Below, piece by piece: positions 33,918 through 43,140 of a stretch of DNA of 64,000 bases (positions are counted from its first letter, which is position 1; every line of letters begins with the position of its first letter). Both the position numbers and the translations under genes were made by a program. The notes below the pieces were generated by a model. The model was not told where the DNA came from, did no database searches, and was given only the letters and a program-made list of their open reading frames with translations. This DNA comes from Gp6-AA40 sp035293405 (GTDB lineage: Bacteria > Acidobacteriota > Vicinamibacteria > Vicinamibacterales > UBA2999). The stretch spans positions 1 through 64,000 of the forward strand of contig DATDOE010000065.1 in NCBI GenBank assembly GCA_035293405.1, written 5' to 3'.

Positions 33918-35225
33918 TCACAGTGGCAGCCGCAGCGTGGCGCGAACGCCAGCGCGATCGGTCCTGTTCTCGAGGGCCAGCGATCCGCCGTGTCCTTCAG
34001 CGATCTGCCGGCTGAGAACCAGGCCGATGCCTGAGCCGCCGGCCTTGGTGGTGAAGAATGGCACGAACAGGTTGCCCGTGCTCTGCAGTCCGGGTCCTTC
34101 GTCGTCAATATGGACTTCGAGCGCGTGGTCTCGCGACGTCCAGCTCGTGGACACGCCACCGCCGGTTTCGAGCGCCGCGTCCACGGCATTGCGGAGCAGG
34201 TTGATCAGGAGCTGCTCGAGCTGATCGGCGTCGGCGGTCACGGTGAGATCGGAGGACGCGCCGATGGTGATCGGCAACCGCAATTCGAGCGCGACGACCC
34301 GCCGGACGAGCGCGCCGAAGTCCACGGGCTTGCGATTGGGAGCCGGCAGCCGCGCGAGTCGCGCGTAGGCGCCCGTGAACCGGCTCAGCGCGTCGGCCCG
34401 TGAGGCGATCACGGCCAGCCCGCGCTGCATGTCGTCGCGCCAGTCGGCTGGCGGGGGTTCGCGTCCGAGCAGCGACTCGAGGCTTCCTGCAATCGACTTG
34501 ATCGGCGCGAGCGAATTGTTCAACTCGTGCCCGATGACCCGGATCAGGCGCCGCCACGCCAGCCGCTCCTGCTCGCGAAGTGGCTGGCTCAGATCCGAGA
34601 GCACGAACATCTCATGCGGCGATCCGCCCTGCCAGAACTTGGTGCGGCGAATCTCCCATCGGCCCACGCCTCCTGGAAAGCTGAGATCCTGAATCGTCGA
34701 CGGGCTGCCGAGCGGTCCCTCGAGGCCAAGGTCGTCGGCGACGCGCCCGACCAGTTCGCTGGCATCGCGCCCGAGCAGCCGCTCGCCGTAGCGGTTCACG
34801 AGGACGAGCCGCCGCTCGCTGTCGAAGGCGAAGATCGCCACGTCGATCTCCGCCATCACGGCGCGCAGCAATAGCGTGGCCTCCTGCGCCCCCAGCCGCT
34901 GGGAGCGAAGCGTCTCGGCGAGCGTGTTGACCTCGAGCATCACCTGCCCGAGCGCATCGTTCGGCTCGGCGCCGCGCGCACGGATCGAGAAGTCGTCCTC
35001 GCGCAACGCCGCCAGCAGATTCGAGACGGTTTGCAGCGGCCGGACGATGCGGTCGCGCAGCGCGAAGGCGACACCGAGCCAGAGGCCGAGCAGCACCACG
35101 GCAACAGTGCCGCGAATGAGCCACGAGTAGTTGCCGATCCAGAGGAGCAGCAACGACGCGACGACCGCCGGGAGTCCGGCGCCGAGCGCGAGGAGCGTGA
35201 CCCTGCGGTCGTAACTGAGCATCAC
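33918..35225 (-). CDS. NtrY-like membrane sensor histidine kinase
   Basis: A 435-residue kinase with two membrane segments within residues about 9-56, a HAMP-like linker (VRPLQTVSNLLAALREDDFS), a PAS domain (MAEIDVAIFAFDSERRLVLV) and a HisKA box with His233 (GHELNNSLAPIKSIAGSL). The HATPase_c domain has N box LLINLLRNAVDAAL, G1 DDEGPG and G2 GGSGIGLVLSRQIAEGHGG. The architecture matches NtrY-type kinases paired with sigma-54 activators, and the cognate regulator lies directly upstream. The start is GTG 35225 or ATG 35222, both immediately next to a heptad array with no visible Shine-Dalgarno. The signal sensed is unknown. Confidence 0.85.
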   Translation of the reverse strand: MMLSYDRRVTLLALGAGLPAVVASLLLLWIGNYSWLIRGTVAVVLLGLWLGVAFALRDRIVRPLQTVSNLLAALREDDFSIRARGAEPNDALGQVMLEVNTLAETLRSQRLGAQEATLLLRAVMAEIDVAIFAFDSERRLVLVNRYGERLLGRDASELVGRVADDLGLEGPLGSPSTIQDLSFPGGVGRWEIRRTKFWQGGSPHEMFVLSDLSQPLREQERLAWRRLIRVIGHELNNSLAPIKSIAGSLESLLGREPPPADWRDDMQRGLAVIASRADALSRFTGAYARLARLPAPNRKPVDFGALVRRVVALELRLPITIGASSDLTVTADADQLEQLLINLLRNAVDAALETGGGVSTSWTSRDHALEVHIDDEGPGLQSTGNLFVPFFTTKAGGSGIGLVLSRQIAEGHGGSLALENRTDRAGVRATLRLPL

Positions 35226-35261
35226 TTCAAGTGTGAAGTGGAAAGTGTAAAGTGCAAAGTC
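35223..35261. repeat. Heptad array in the regulator-kinase gap
   Basis: About five 7-bp units of the AAGTGTG/AAGTGCA family fill the whole gap between the response-regulator stop (35260-35262) and the kinase start. The array replaces the usual ribosome-binding region of the kinase gene, which may lower or couple its translation. Confidence 0.75.
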
Positions 35262-36663
35262 AGGAGGGGCGGTGGCGCTCGAGGCGGCGGTAGAGCGCCG
35301 ATCGGCTCAGGCCGAGCGCCTTGGCGGCGTGACTCACGTTGCCATAGCGTGCCATGGCCTTGCGGATGAGAAAGCCCTCGACATCTTCCAGGCTCATCTC
35401 CTCGATGCGGGTGGGGCCGTCGGTACCGCCTGACGGACGCAGGCCGAGGTCGCCAAGGTGGATGACGTTGCCCGGCGCCATCAGCACGGCCCGCTCGACC
35501 GCATGATCGAGCTCGCGCACGTTGCCCGGCCATGGGTGATCGACCAATGCCTGCAGCGCGGCCGGATCGAAGCCGGTCATCGCCTTGCGATAGCGCTGGG
35601 CATGCGCGCCGAGAAAATGCTTGGCGATGCGCGGGATGTCGTCGCGCCGCTCGCGCAACGCCGGCAGACGGATCTCGATCGTGTTCAACCGGAAGAGCAA
35701 GTCCTGACGGAAGCGCCCGCCAGACACTTCGGCGTTGAGGTCGGCGTTGGTCGCCGAAATCAGGCGCACGTCGGCTTTGCGCGTCCGCGATGAACCGAGC
35801 CGCTCGAACTCGCCGGTCTCGAGGACGCGCAGCAGCTTCTGCTGCTGGCTGAGGGGGACGTTGGCGATCTCATCGAGGAACAGCGTGCTGCCGTCGGCCA
35901 GCTCGAACCGGCCGACGCGATCCTGCTTGGCATCGGTGAAGGCGCCCTTCACGTGACCGAACAGCTCGCTCTCGAACACGCCCTCGGAGACGCCGCCGGC
36001 GTTGATCGTCACCATCGGCCGGCTCGCGCGCACAGACACGGCATGCAGCGCCTGCGAGACGACGCCCTTGCCCGTGCCGTTCTCGCCGGTGATCAGCACG
36101 TTGGCGTCCGATGGTCCGACGCGCGCGATGATTTGCAACACCGGCTGCATTGCCGGCGAGTCGGCGATGAGCAGCGGGCCGTTCTCCGCCTGCGTGACCG
36201 CTGACTGTGCCTCGAGCCGGGTTGCCCGCCGCAGCGCCCGGCCAAGCTCCGTCTGCGTGCGGACGATGGCCTTCAGACGCTCGTTGTCCCACGGCTTCTC
36301 GATGAAGTCGCGCGCGCCTCGACGCATCGCCTCGACGGCCACGTGCACCGATCCCCACGCCGTCATCACGACCACCGGCAGCATCTCGTCGGCCGAATGG
36401 ATCCGGGTCAGGAGGTCGAGGCCTTCCTGGCCGGACGTGGTGTCGCGCGCGTAGTTCAGGTCGATGAGGACGACGTCGTAGTCCCGATCTTCGAGAGCCT
36501 TCAGCGCCGCGGCAGGGGACTCGACCGTGTCGATGTGATAGCCGTCGCTTTTGAGCAGCAGCCGGAGGGCTTCCAGGACGTCACGCTGATCGTCGGCGAT
36601 GAGGATGCGGGGAGATGCTGTGGGCACGGGGATCGTGGGACCTCTTCGGCGACAACACATCAA
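35260..36663 (-). CDS. NtrC-family sigma-54-dependent response regulator
   Basis: A 467-residue three-domain activator. The receiver (about residues 20-135) has the phosphoacceptor Asp in VVLIDLNYARD and the conserved Thr/Lys in VVVMTAWGS and DFIEKPW. The AAA+ domain has Walker A GENGTGKG, a GAFTDA version of the sigma-54-contacting GAFTGA loop, Walker B STLFLDEIANVP and an arginine-finger region. A Fis-type helix-turn-helix ends the protein (GNVSHAAKALGLSRSALYRR). It drives sigma-54 promoters when phosphorylated, presumably by the adjacent kinase. GTG about 36627 is a plausible alternative start, as the first 12 residues (MMCCRRRGPTIP) look non-coding. The targets are unknown. Confidence 0.87.
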   Translation of the reverse strand: MMCCRRRGPTIPVPTASPRILIADDQRDVLEALRLLLKSDGYHIDTVESPAAALKALEDRDYDVVLIDLNYARDTTSGQEGLDLLTRIHSADEMLPVVVMTAWGSVHVAVEAMRRGARDFIEKPWDNERLKAIVRTQTELGRALRRATRLEAQSAVTQAENGPLLIADSPAMQPVLQIIARVGPSDANVLITGENGTGKGVVSQALHAVSVRASRPMVTINAGGVSEGVFESELFGHVKGAFTDAKQDRVGRFELADGSTLFLDEIANVPLSQQQKLLRVLETGEFERLGSSRTRKADVRLISATNADLNAEVSGGRFRQDLLFRLNTIEIRLPALRERRDDIPRIAKHFLGAHAQRYRKAMTGFDPAALQALVDHPWPGNVRELDHAVERAVLMAPGNVIHLGDLGLRPSGGTDGPTRIEEMSLEDVEGFLIRKAMARYGNVSHAAKALGLSRSALYRRLERHRPS

Positions 36664-36777
36664 TCGTCGTGCCGCCTGGAATCAATGAAAAGCTCCAGAG
36701 ATCTTACGTCGACTGTCCGGTATTGGGACGATCCGTTCCGCGCCCGGACACGCCTGGTGCAGCGGCCTCTCTGGGCA

Positions 36778-36857
36778 CGTAGGGGCCGCCTGCACGCGGC
36801 CCGAGCTGCAGCCTCTCCAGGCTCGTAGGGGCCGCCTTCAGGCGGCCCGAGCAGCGG
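36778..36857. repeat. Two REP-like palindromes
   Basis: Two copies (36778-36809 and 36824-36855) share CGTAGGGGCCGCC...GCGGCCCGAG. Each is a strong hairpin with GGGCCGCC/GGCGGCCC arms; the loop is CTTCAG-like in copy 2. They lie in the 211-base gap between the divergent regulator and the next plus-strand gene. Such palindromes are dispersed in many bacterial genomes and may bind nucleoid proteins or limit transcription. Confidence 0.8.
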
Positions 36858-36874
36858 TACGATACCGGAGAGGA

Positions 36875-37753
36875 GTGCGAACGAATCGGGTGCCAGGGCG
36901 AATCCTTATCTGCGTGATCGGTCTCGTTGCTGCCGCCGTCGTCGCGGCGCAGGATCGCCCGCTGCCCGAACTGGAGGCGTTCCTGCGCGAGACTCGCAAG
37001 CATCTCCAGACCGATTCGTCGCTGCAGAGCAGCTACGTGTACGTCGAAACGCGGCGCGAGCAGAAGCTGGATCGCCGCAACCGTCCGACCGAGATGTCCG
37101 AGAAGGTCTACGAGAGCTATCCGGGACTTCCGGGTGAGAGCCGATGGGAGCGCCTGCTCAGCGAGAACGGACGACCGGTCGCCGCGGCGAATCTCGCGAA
37201 ACAAGACCGCGAGCGACAGCAAAAGGGAGAGGAGATCGCCGAGCGTCTCACCGAACAGCCCGCGAAGGAGCGTGCCGGGCTGGAGCGCAAACAAGCGGAG
37301 CAGCGCCGCGAGCGGGAAGAGGCCGTGGAGGACGTCTTCATCGTCTTCGACATCCGCATGCTTGGGCGGGAAACCATCGACGGCCACGACACGATCGCCT
37401 TTGCTCTCACTCCGCGCCGTGACTCCAAGCCGAAGACGCGCGAGGGCAGCCAGATGCGGAAATTCTCGGTTCGTGCCTGGGTCAGCGAGTCAGATCATGA
37501 GCTGGTACGTCTGGACGCGGAGGCCATCGACACGATGTCGGTCGGACTTGGGCTTCTGGCGCGCCTGCACAAGGGTTCGAAGCTGTCTTTCTTGCGCCGC
37601 CGGGTGAACGGGGAGGTCTGGCTGCCGGCGATGTTCAGTTACAGCGGCAGCGCGCGCGTCGGTCTGGTGCGGACGCTCCGCCGGAGCGGCATCTCGGAGT
37701 ATTCGGCCTACCGCAAGTTTGGCGTGGAGACGTCTTTCAAGACGACGAACTGA
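36875..37753 (+). CDS. Secreted hypothetical protein with charged coiled-coil segment
   Basis: A 292-residue protein starting at GTG 36875 after GGAGAGGA. It has a signal peptide (LICVIGLVAAAVVAAQD). A Lys/Arg/Glu-rich helical stretch (about residues 110-150, QDRERQQKGEEIAERL and RAGLERKQAEQRREREEAVE) is followed by a beta-rich C-terminal half (FDIRMLGRETIDGHDTIAFA). The later part recalls the curved sheet of LolA-like or outer-membrane-lipoprotein-sorting folds, but the match is loose. I do not recognise a named family. It stands alone, convergent with the ABC permease. Confidence 0.65.
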   Translation: MRTNRVPGRILICVIGLVAAAVVAAQDRPLPELEAFLRETRKHLQTDSSLQSSYVYVETRREQKLDRRNRPTEMSEKVYESYPGLPGESRWERLLSENGRPVAAANLAKQDRERQQKGEEIAERLTEQPAKERAGLERKQAEQRREREEAVEDVFIVFDIRMLGRETIDGHDTIAFALTPRRDSKPKTREGSQMRKFSVRAWVSESDHELVRLDAEAIDTMSVGLGLLARLHKGSKLSFLRRRVNGEVWLPAMFSYSGSARVGLVRTLRRSGISEYSAYRKFGVETSFKTTN

Positions 37754-37770
37754 ATCGCAGCCTCTCGATA

Positions 37771-37830
37771 CAACTCCCAACTCCCAATCCGATTCCCGAA
37801 CCAACTCCCAAGCTGGGAAATTGGGGGGGG
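37771..37830. repeat. Heptad array (AACTCCC family)
   Basis: Units AACTCCC, AACTCCC, AATCCGA, TTCCCGA and AACTCCC are followed by the partly complementary TTGGG(G)n, so the last units can pair with GGGAAATTGGGG at 37814-37828. It fills the gap between convergent genes, ending directly at the stop codon of the ABC permease, and looks suited to bidirectional termination. Confidence 0.75.
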
Positions 37831-40245
37831 CTAGGCGTCGCGCAGTGTCTGGGCCGGATCGAGCTTCAACACACGCCGCGCGGGAACCCACGCGGCGCCC
37901 AGTCCAACCATCGCCATCGCCACCGCGACGAGGCTGATGATCAGCGGGTCGCGTGCGCTGGCGTGGTATGCGATCTGGCCAAGGAGCGGAGCTGCCGCGA
38001 CGCCGGCGATGATGCCGGCGATCGATCCCATGCCGAGCAGCATCGCGGTTCGGCCGAGCACGAATCGGAGCGCCTGTGGCGGGCGGGCGCCGATCGCCAC
38101 CCTGATGCCGATCTCACGCGCTCGCGCGCTGACAGAGTAAGCGGCCAGTCCGTACACGCCGACGACGGCGAGGAGGAGAGCCAGCACGCCGAATGCGCCG
38201 AGGGCGACGCCGGCGGCGCGGGCCGGCAGAAAAGCGACGGCGATCGTATCTGAAAGGCTGCCGCGCGACAGGATCGGCACGCGCCGATCGAGGCGGGTCA
38301 CGATGCCCTCGAGTTCGCGCGCCAGCACGGCGGCTGGCAATGACGACCGTACGAGGAGCGCCGTCGTCGAGCTGTAGGATTGCGCGGCCGGGCGGAACAT
38401 CGCGGCCTGCGGAGCCTCGGCCAGCGATCCGTACTTGCCGTCTTCGACCAGGCCGACCACACGGACCATGCGGCCGGCGCCGGTCCGAAATCGCATATTG
38501 ATCGCATCCTCGGTGAGCAGTACACGTCGCGCGAAGGTCCGGTTCACCACGGCGACGTGCTCGTGGTTGATGTCGTCGGCCGCGGTGAAGTCTCGCCCCG
38601 CGGCAAATCGAGCCTGAAAGAGCAGCAGGAATCCCGGCGAGACTCCGTAGACGAGCGCATCGAACCCGCGTGTGGCGTCCGCACTCAGATCGCTCGGATA
38701 GACCGTGCTCGAGGACCGATCGATGGTCAGCGGCACGGCGCTCGAAAACGCGGCGGCAGTGACACCTGGAAGAGCGGCCGCGGCGTCGCGAGACCGTTGC
38801 TGGAAGCGAAGCCCTTCACGCGGCGAATATCCCGCGGCGGAGAGATCGAAGCTCGCGACGGCAATCTGATTCGTACTGAAGCCGATCGGGACATCGAAGG
38901 CCGCGAGCAGGTTGCGTATCGAGACGACGCTGGCGAAGACCAGCACACAACAGAGCGCTACTTGCGCCGCAAGCACCAGGTCCCGAATCTGCCAGCCAAA
39001 GGCGGTTGGCAGTGCGGAGGTGCCGACCAGGCGCGCGGGATCAGTGCGCCACGCGTGCCGTGCCGGCGCCGCTGCGCACAGCAGTCCCGTACCCAAAGTG
39101 ACGGCCGCGGCGAAAGCCACGCCGGCAAGGCTGGGTGTGACGTCGAGCTGTACAGGCAGGATCAGCGGCAACCGCCACTGGCTCAGCGAATACAGAATCG
39201 CATTGGCGACTACATAGCCGGCCGCCCCGCCCGCGACCGCCAGCAGCACGATCTCGATGAACACGTAGCGGATCACACTGAGCCGCGTGCCGCCGACCGC
39301 GAGCCGAATCGCGATCTCGCGATAGCGGTCGATCATGCGCGAGCCGAGCAGGCTGCCAAGGTTGGCGCAGGCCGCGAGGAGGACAAGTCCCGCGAGCGTC
39401 ATCAACCCGACCATGAAAGCCGACACAGGGCCTCTCCCCATGTTGCCGAGAAGACCAGGCGGAACGAGGCGATAGCGCAAACCGCGATGGCTCACGGGAT
39501 GCTCGGCCGCAAGGCCCTCTGCTACAACATTGAGGTTGGCGGTCGCCTGCGCCGCCGTGACGCCGGTGCGCAGCCTGCCGGCCAGGAAGCTGTTCCACGT
39601 GTTGCGATTGTCCAGCCAGGGTGTCGATTCGATCTGCGGCTGCATCGACATCGGCACCCACAGGTCAGGCCGGTAGAATACCTCCGTGCCTTGGAAGCCG
39701 CGCGGCGCGACACCGACGACGGTATACGGCACGTCGTTGAGGCGGACCGTCGTGCCTACGATCGTGGGGTTGCCTCCGAACGTCCGCTGCCACCTGTCGT
39801 AGCTGATGACGGCGAACGGCGCTGCGCCGGGCAGCCGATCTTCATCGCGCGTGAAGAACCGACCCAGTGCGGGCTGGATGCCGAGCAGTTCGAAATAGTT
39901 ACCCGTGGCGAGATAGCCCCACACGCGCTCGGAGCCCTGGCCGTTCTGGAGCGCCATCGGTGTGATCCGATACGCCGCCATGTCGGAGAACGTACTGTTC
40001 CTCGCCAGCAGGTCTCGATAGTCCGGAATCGAATGCGAGATCTGGCCGCTCGCCATCTCGACAAAGAAAACCTGGTCGGCCTTCGCGATCGGAAGCGGGC
40101 GGAGCAGCAGGGCGTCGAGGACACTGAAGACCGTGGCGTTGGCGCCAACGCCGAGCGCCAGCGTGACAATCGCGATGGCGGTGAAGCCCGGGCTGCGGCG
40201 GAGCGTGCGACAGGCGTGCTTGATGTCGGTGATCACGCTGCTCAC
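37831..40245 (-). CDS. MacB/FtsX-like ABC permease (ADOP type)
   Basis: An 804-residue permease with two FtsX domains. An N-terminal membrane helix (FTAIAIVTLALGVGANATVF) is followed by a MacB periplasmic core, three membrane helices at about residues 270-360, a helix near 420, a second periplasmic core and three C-terminal helices (about 680-790). It ends in VPARRVLKLDPAQTLRDA, typical of the family. MacB-like transporters use ATP from a partner to drive periplasmic conformational change for export. The ATPase gene lies directly upstream in the same orientation, which makes this the only permease here with a visible partner. The start is GTG 40245 inside a heptad array, without Shine-Dalgarno. 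Confidence 0.85.
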   Translation of the reverse strand: MSSVITDIKHACRTLRRSPGFTAIAIVTLALGVGANATVFSVLDALLLRPLPIAKADQVFFVEMASGQISHSIPDYRDLLARNSTFSDMAAYRITPMALQNGQGSERVWGYLATGNYFELLGIQPALGRFFTRDEDRLPGAAPFAVISYDRWQRTFGGNPTIVGTTVRLNDVPYTVVGVAPRGFQGTEVFYRPDLWVPMSMQPQIESTPWLDNRNTWNSFLAGRLRTGVTAAQATANLNVVAEGLAAEHPVSHRGLRYRLVPPGLLGNMGRGPVSAFMVGLMTLAGLVLLAACANLGSLLGSRMIDRYREIAIRLAVGGTRLSVIRYVFIEIVLLAVAGGAAGYVVANAILYSLSQWRLPLILPVQLDVTPSLAGVAFAAAVTLGTGLLCAAAPARHAWRTDPARLVGTSALPTAFGWQIRDLVLAAQVALCCVLVFASVVSIRNLLAAFDVPIGFSTNQIAVASFDLSAAGYSPREGLRFQQRSRDAAAALPGVTAAAFSSAVPLTIDRSSSTVYPSDLSADATRGFDALVYGVSPGFLLLFQARFAAGRDFTAADDINHEHVAVVNRTFARRVLLTEDAINMRFRTGAGRMVRVVGLVEDGKYGSLAEAPQAAMFRPAAQSYSSTTALLVRSSLPAAVLARELEGIVTRLDRRVPILSRGSLSDTIAVAFLPARAAGVALGAFGVLALLLAVVGVYGLAAYSVSARAREIGIRVAIGARPPQALRFVLGRTAMLLGMGSIAGIIAGVAAAPLLGQIAYHASARDPLIISLVAVAMAMVGLGAAWVPARRVLKLDPAQTLRDA

Positions 40246-40299
40246 TTCACACTTTGCACTTCACACTTCACACTTTACACTTTGAACTTTGAACTTAGT
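40242..40299. repeat. Heptad array (CACTTTG/CACTTCA family)
   Basis: Eight 7-bp units (CACTTCA, CACTTTG, CACTTCA, CACTTCA, CACTTTA, CACTTTG, AACTTTG, AACTTAG) run through the gap between the ABC ATPase stop and the permease start. The GTG start of the permease is part of the array. Confidence 0.85.
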
Positions 40300-41029
40300 T
40301 CGTATCGATGTACCCGTCGCGCAGCTTGATGATCCGGCTGCCGTAGGTCGCATTCGCCTGTGAGTGCGTCACCTGGACGATCGTCGTCCCCCCATCATTG
40401 AGCTGCTTGAAGAGCTCCATGATTTCCTGGCCCTGCGACGAGTGCAGGTTGCCGGTCGGCTCGTCCGCGAGGATCACCTGCGGGCTCGCGACGATCGCGC
40501 GCGCGACGCCGACGAGCTGCTGTTGACCGCCGGAGAGCTGATTCGGATACAGGTCCTTCTTGGCGACGATGCCGAAGCGATCGAGCACGTTGGCCACGAT
40601 GCCTTGCCGCTCGGACTTCCTGACATCCCGGTACGAGAGCGGCAACTCGATGTTCTCGTAGACGGTCAGGTTGTCGAGCAGGTGATAGCTCTGGAACACG
40701 AAGCCGATGTGCCGCTTCTGCAGCGCGGCGCGGTCCCTCGGCGACATCGCGTGAATCGGATGGCCCATCAACGCGTACTCACCCGCCCACGCACTGTCGT
40801 GCATGCCGAGGATGTGCAGCAGCGTGGACTTGCCCGCGCCGGACGGTCCCATGATCGAAACGAACTCGCCAGGCTTGATGTCCAGCGTGATGCGCCGGAG
40901 CACGAACGACTGGCCGGCGCCGACGGGAAATGACTTCTCAATGCCGCGCAGCGACATGAGCGGAACATTGCCGGTGGGCTCCCAGGGAGCGTCGCCGACG
41001 GCGGATGACGATGTGCGTTTGAATAGCAT
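40295..41029 (-). CDS. ABC transporter ATP-binding protein (MacB/LolD type)
   Basis: A 244-residue ATPase with Walker A (MGPSGAGKSTLLHILG), Q-loop (FVFQSYHLLDNLTVYENIEL), ABC signature (LSGGQQQLVGVARA), Walker B and D-loop (VILADEPTGNLHS) and H-loop (VQVTHS). The spacing matches the LolD/MacB/FtsE branch, which partners with FtsX-like permeases, and such a permease follows immediately. ATG 41029 is chosen since the domain begins shortly after (MSLRGIEKSFPVGAGQ); the frame extends upstream to 41188 with unlikely sequence. The signature has VGVARA where RVAIARA is usual. Confidence 0.88.
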   Translation of the reverse strand: MLFKRTSSSAVGDAPWEPTGNVPLMSLRGIEKSFPVGAGQSFVLRRITLDIKPGEFVSIMGPSGAGKSTLLHILGMHDSAWAGEYALMGHPIHAMSPRDRAALQKRHIGFVFQSYHLLDNLTVYENIELPLSYRDVRKSERQGIVANVLDRFGIVAKKDLYPNQLSGGQQQLVGVARAIVASPQVILADEPTGNLHSSQGQEIMELFKQLNDGGTTIVQVTHSQANATYGSRIIKLRDGYIDTN

Positions 41030-41177
41030 GGTTGTGAGCCCCGTAGTGTCCGTTAACCGGTCCCGTGATTTCAAGCGGCGTGCCGGGTATTTGCCTAAGA
41101 AATGTACGCGATCTTGGACGAGTTTGTTCGGCGCCGGGATCATCCGTCCCGAAACCGAACATAGCGGCCTGCGGCCG

Positions 41178-41203
41178 CAAACTCCCAAAAACTAACTCCC
41201 AAC
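41178..41203. repeat. Short heptad array (AACTCCC family)
   Basis: About three units of AACTCCC/AACTAAC precede the stop of the ankyrin gene at 41203, in the gap before the ABC ATPase. The same family occurs at 37771 and, in inverse orientation, at 43340. Confidence 0.65.
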
Positions 41204-43140
41204 TATCGCTCAGCTCCGTGTTGCCGGAGGATCGATGCAATCCCTGCGTGTTGACGCCGTTCGGCCCACGCGAGCGGTGTGGCCCACGGCTCGGCCTCGG
41301 GCTCGATCGGATCGGCCCCTCGAGCCAGCAGCAGTGTGACCAGATCCACACGGCCCCAGCGACACGCCCACCCGAGGGGCGTACTCTTCAGGAACTCGTC
41401 CCGGGCGTCCGTGCGCGCCCCCGCATCCAGCAGGATGGACGCCAGAGACACGCCCACTCCATGGTCTCGCGCGATCACTTCGTGCAGCATCGTCTGGCCG
41501 GATTCCCCTGCCCGAAGATTGGGATCGCAGCGCTCGAGAATCAGCCGAAACGACGCGCGGCAGTCCTCCTGTTCGGCATCGCTCAGGTCCTGGTACCCAG
41601 GCAGCGGACGCCACAGCATCCAGAACCATCGCGGGTCGTCCCGCGGCCAGTGGATCCGTTCCAGCGCCATGCGCACGATGTCCGCGCTCCGGCCACTCGC
41701 GCCGCCCCACAGGATCTGTTCTTCGACCGTCTGACCCGAGAACGTGCCGGACTCCAGATGCGGGTCGAGCTCGCCCGCGAGCATGCGCCGGGCGAGGTCC
41801 GCGTTGCGCAAGTAGCCGACGGAGGCGGCGTCAATCCAGCCCCCGTGTGCCACCATCAAGTCAATCATGGCCTGATCAGGCGCTCTCATACGCGGGGACC
41901 CGCCGCTGTATGCCGCAGCGGTTGGCGAGCCTGCTGTGAATACCTGGGCGTTTGGATCGGCGCCGTGCGCGAGCAGCACGCGCGCCATGTCGATCCGTCC
42001 GGTGTTGACCGCCTCCAGCAGCGGGCCACCCGCCGAGAACGTGTGCTCTTCGAGCTGGCCCAGTTGCGTGCGCTCGTCCGGGTCCAGGCCCATGTCGAGC
42101 AATTGACGCAGCACGGCGGGACGATCGCTCCGTACTGCCGTCTGGAGCAGCCCCTTTCCCTTCAGCGAGTCGAGCGGACATGATGCGAAATACTCCCACC
42201 GTCCGAGCGCCGCCGCCGAGAGCGGCGTCAGTGCGGCACCACGTTCGATGAGCAGCGCGGCCATCGCCTCGCATGCCGATCGGCTCGACGGCTCCCCGGA
42301 GCACTCCCATGCGGCGAAATCCCGGGGCGTCCGTCCCTCGCCCCGCCAGAAGTCCGTGTGGGACTTCCGGTTCACGTCCGCCCCGTGGTCGAGCAACCAC
42401 TTCGCCACCAGGAGCATGCCCTGGCCTGCCACACGGTGCAGCATCGTCACGCCGTCGGGAGTGCAAATATCGGCAAGCGCGGGCTGGGACTCGAACACAG
42501 CGATCACCGCCTCTTCGCCGCCTGTAGTCATGGTCTGCCGGAGGCGGCGGACGTCGTCGCCAACGGCGTTCCCGCCACGGGCGCCGCGCTTCTCCTCCTG
42601 CGCCACCATCATCGCGACGATCTCCTCGTACCCGCGTTCTTCGGCGATGGTGCGCGGGCTGGTCGCGTCGCGGTTGGGCCAGATGCCGCCGTGCGTGTCC
42701 GCTCCGGCCTCGAGCAGCAGCCGCGTCATCTCGACGTCGCGCTGCATGACCGCGATGTGGAGGGCGCGTATCTCGAAGCCGGACGGTCCCCCGCGCAACA
42801 GATCGACGATTTCGGGCCGCCGCGCGAGCAGCGCACGAGCCGCGCCGAGGTCGCCTTTCTGCACTGCCTCGTGCAACCTCGTAGTCGTGACGCCATCGAC
42901 GGCCGCCTTCAGCTTCGGCCAGCTCTCGAACCCGTACGAGCGCGCCAGCACGAACTGCGCGTCGTGCAGGGCGAAGGTCTCCGGCGTCGCGGTGCGATGA
43001 TGGGCGGCAACCTCGATGACAGCGTCTGGTGACTGAGCGCGATACGCTTCCAGCAGCTCTCTGGCCTGTCGTTTCAGTTGATCGATATCGGGGGTCTCGC
43101 GCATCGCGCGAGTGGGCGGGTGAGTCCGGTGAACGGGCAT
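41203..43140 (-). CDS. Large ankyrin-repeat protein
   Basis: A 645-residue protein with a helical N-terminal extension (IDQLKRQARELLEAYRAQSP; FALHDAQFVLARSYGFESWP) common in acidobacterial ankyrin proteins. Ankyrin repeats follow from about residue 90 to the end, for example ALHIAVMQRDVEMTRLLLEA, LHRVAGQGMLLVAKWLLDHG, LLEAVNTGRIDMARVLLAHG and PLGWACRWGRVDLVTLLLAR. No signal peptide is seen, so it is probably cytoplasmic. Ankyrin repeats bind partner proteins; the partner is unknown. It lies upstream of the ABC genes in the same orientation, 173 bases from the ATPase start. Confidence 0.8.
   Translation of the reverse strand: MPVHRTHPPTRAMRETPDIDQLKRQARELLEAYRAQSPDAVIEVAAHHRTATPETFALHDAQFVLARSYGFESWPKLKAAVDGVTTTRLHEAVQKGDLGAARALLARRPEIVDLLRGGPSGFEIRALHIAVMQRDVEMTRLLLEAGADTHGGIWPNRDATSPRTIAEERGYEEIVAMMVAQEEKRGARGGNAVGDDVRRLRQTMTTGGEEAVIAVFESQPALADICTPDGVTMLHRVAGQGMLLVAKWLLDHGADVNRKSHTDFWRGEGRTPRDFAAWECSGEPSSRSACEAMAALLIERGAALTPLSAAALGRWEYFASCPLDSLKGKGLLQTAVRSDRPAVLRQLLDMGLDPDERTQLGQLEEHTFSAGGPLLEAVNTGRIDMARVLLAHGADPNAQVFTAGSPTAAAYSGGSPRMRAPDQAMIDLMVAHGGWIDAASVGYLRNADLARRMLAGELDPHLESGTFSGQTVEEQILWGGASGRSADIVRMALERIHWPRDDPRWFWMLWRPLPGYQDLSDAEQEDCRASFRLILERCDPNLRAGESGQTMLHEVIARDHGVGVSLASILLDAGARTDARDEFLKSTPLGWACRWGRVDLVTLLLARGADPIEPEAEPWATPLAWAERRQHAGIASILRQHGAER

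Noticed and set aside
38380..40329. 649-codon plus-strand frame opposite the ABC permease
   Set aside because: Shadow of the permease; the product is Arg/Asp/His-rich and has no membrane helices or family motif.
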